This document shows positions 5,262 to 6,495 of a stretch of DNA of 6,495 nucleotides, one piece after another; the first letter of the stretch is position 1; the number at the start of each line of letters is the position of its first letter. The notes under the pieces were generated by a model that ran no database searches, had not been told where the DNA came from, and was given only the letters and a program-made list of their open reading frames with translations. Where the stretch lies: assembly GCA_004556745.1 (NCBI GenBank), contig SFFY01000075.1, positions 1-6,495 of the forward strand, given 5' to 3'. The translations under genes were made by a program, and so were the position numbers. Origin of the DNA: Bacteroidales bacterium. GTDB taxonomy: Bacteria; Bacteroidota; Bacteroidia; Bacteroidales; Bacteroidaceae.

Positions 5262-6495
5262 TTATAAACCAAGTTTCCTTGCAATAAACTTCTTACGGTT
5301 CTTGATATAAATGTTGCCAGGCACGGGTTTACGCACGCGGCGACCAAAAAGGTCGTAAACTGGCGCGGGGGCATCGGCAGCTGGTTCAAGCACTATATGG
5401 TTGATGCCTGACAAATCTGCCTTCACAGTAAAATTATGCCAAATGCCTTCTTCTGTATCGTAAAAAATATTTTCATCGGTAGTGTTATCCATAACGGCGC
5501 AGCCATAATTGCCGGGTTCTAACATGATAGGCGCGGACACCGTTACTGCCGTCGTGGCACCGTTGCCCTCTAACGCATATTTCTTCATTCCGCTATAACC
5601 TGCTATAATCCAGTCAAAAGACTTTTGCTTATAATATGCAAAATAATACTGGTGTTCCGAGTAGTCGCCATCGTTCGTCACATTAAAGGTCACAGAAATA
5701 TCATTTCCTTGATATACTATATTGTCGGAGAACTTAAAGTCTGAATAGGTTAGGAAGAAACCGGCCTCAGGCATCAGCTCTTCCACTATAAACTCCAAGC
5801 TATTATTTCCTTCCAATAAGTTTTGAGGGTTTTGATAATCAAGGCTATTGTATACGAGGTACGCCGTATAAGTGCCTTTCGGTAACACATCAGGCAATTC
5901 GAAGCTATATTGCTTTTTCTTGCCCGGTTGCAGGATATGGGCATCATGTGCAGATGACACCAGCTTACCGTTCATGTCATACACCAATGCCATAACCGGC
6001 TCGCTGTACTCTTTCGTTTGTGCAGAATTGCATATCGTGGCAGACAGTCTTACGATGTCATTATCATGCAACGGCGGCACTGCGCCAAAATGCTCTACTT
6101 TCAAAGCAGGGATTTCTGCGGGATTATATCCAATAGTGATCTGGCCATTTTCGTAGGCTATCATAAGGCACTGGTTTGCTGAATTTTTACTTCTTATAAT
6201 CCGGGCCTCGCCTTCGTCAGTCAAATAAGCCGGGTAGACATAGCAGACATCTCCACCAAGGTTTTTCTCATTAATATTTAAAGCTTGCGGTGTACACCAT
6301 AAACCTAAGCTCCAGTAATGCGGCAAACTATTGACTTGCAAAAACTGCTGTCCTATTATCTTTCCTTCAGAATTAACAGCAACAAAACCAGCCTTTCCTA
6401 AATAATCGCCATAACCGTAATTAGAAACCTTGTACGAAATTTTATAGTTGTCGTTTTCTACATCGCAACTTATTGCCGACAGAACGGGGACGAGC
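5262..6495 (-). CDS. C-terminal 410 residues of a large secreted multi-domain protein with a sorting-type tail
   Basis: The frame is open to the right edge of the window; the 5' part is missing. A TTG at 6341-6339 is an internal leucine, since 51 more in-frame codons precede it. Numbering the visible residues 1-410, I see three tandem beta-sandwich-like repeats, at about 1-125, 128-239 and 245-358. Each has a strand, an N-x-G/S turn and an aromatic-rich strand: YKVSNYGYGDYLGKAGFVAV, LSATICNSAQTKEYSEPVMAL and VTFNVTNDGDYSEHQYYFAY. The repeats resemble Ig/CARDB-type modules. The last about 30 residues (VYDLFGRRVRKPVPGNIYIKNRKKF, split here at residues 379-403) match the Bacteroidetes C-terminal tail used for type IX secretion or similar surface sorting. 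The missing N-terminal part may carry the active domain; a C10-type peptidase is one possibility, unsupported within the window. The DNA is more AT-rich than thrS. Confidence 0.75.
   Translation of the reverse strand, partial: LVPVLSAISCDVENDNYKISYKVSNYGYGDYLGKAGFVAVNSEGKIIGQQFLQVNSLPHYWSLGLWCTPQALNINEKNLGGDVCYVYPAYLTDEGEARIIRSKNSANQCLMIAYENGQITIGYNPAEIPALKVEHFGAVPPLHDNDIVRLSATICNSAQTKEYSEPVMALVYDMNGKLVSSAHDAHILQPGKKKQYSFELPDVLPKGTYTAYLVYNSLDYQNPQNLLEGNNSLEFIVEELMPEAGFFLTYSDFKFSDNIVYQGNDISVTFNVTNDGDYSEHQYYFAYYKQKSFDWIIAGYSGMKKYALEGNGATTAVTVSAPIMLEPGNYGCAVMDNTTDENIFYDTEEGIWHNFTVKADLSGINHIVLEPAADAPAPVYDLFGRRVRKPVPGNIYIKNRKKFIARKLGL

Noticed and set aside
6339..6341. TTG as the start codon of the 6341-5262 ORF.
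   Set aside because: The same frame continues upstream for 51 codons to the window edge with sensible protein sequence, so the gene is truncated by the window.

Overview
The window looks like a Bacteroidales chromosome, most likely Prevotella or a close relative. Three things point there: the gene order thrS-infC-rpmI-rplT with Bacteroidetes-type protein sequences, a TAnnTTTG-type promoter (-7 element) upstream of thrS, and a secreted protein ending in the 'YDLxGRRV...YIxNxKK' tail common in that phylum. This assignment rests on recognising protein families, not on a search.

Layout. Positions 1-221 (+) hold the 3' end of a probable carbohydrate-active enzyme ending in a PA14-like module. It converges on a minus-strand gene (853-434). 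The 212-bp gap between them holds an inverted repeat built from 8-bp units and a bidirectional terminator. The 853-434 gene encodes a 139-aa exported protein with DnaJ-type CxxCxGxG zinc motifs and no J domain. Next come rplT (1298-954), rpmI (1621-1424), infC (2406-1738) and thrS (4490-2547), all on the minus strand and transcribed in the order thrS to rplT. Upstream of thrS are its promoter and the terminator of a second minus-strand unit. That unit has the 3' part of a large secreted multi-domain protein (6495-5262, open at the window edge) followed 12 nt later by a 172-aa lipoprotein (5249-4731).

How they work together. The central cluster supplies translation: threonyl-tRNA synthetase, initiation factor IF3 and 50S proteins bL35 and bL20. 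Its intercistronic gaps are long (140, 116 and 125 nt) and each contains foldable RNA. The thrS-infC gap is the most complex, with a 14-bp hairpin, a perfect -7 promoter match over the thrS stop codon, two Shine-Dalgarno sequences and an out-of-frame upstream ORF. The 6495-4731 pair is probably a cell-envelope or secretion operon. Its DNA is visibly more AT-rich than the translation genes.

I found no mobile element, CRISPR array, tRNA, rRNA, or convincing defence or biosynthetic system. The most unusual material is the J-less secreted zinc protein, the 8-bp-unit inverted repeat, and the RNA structure around infC and rplT.
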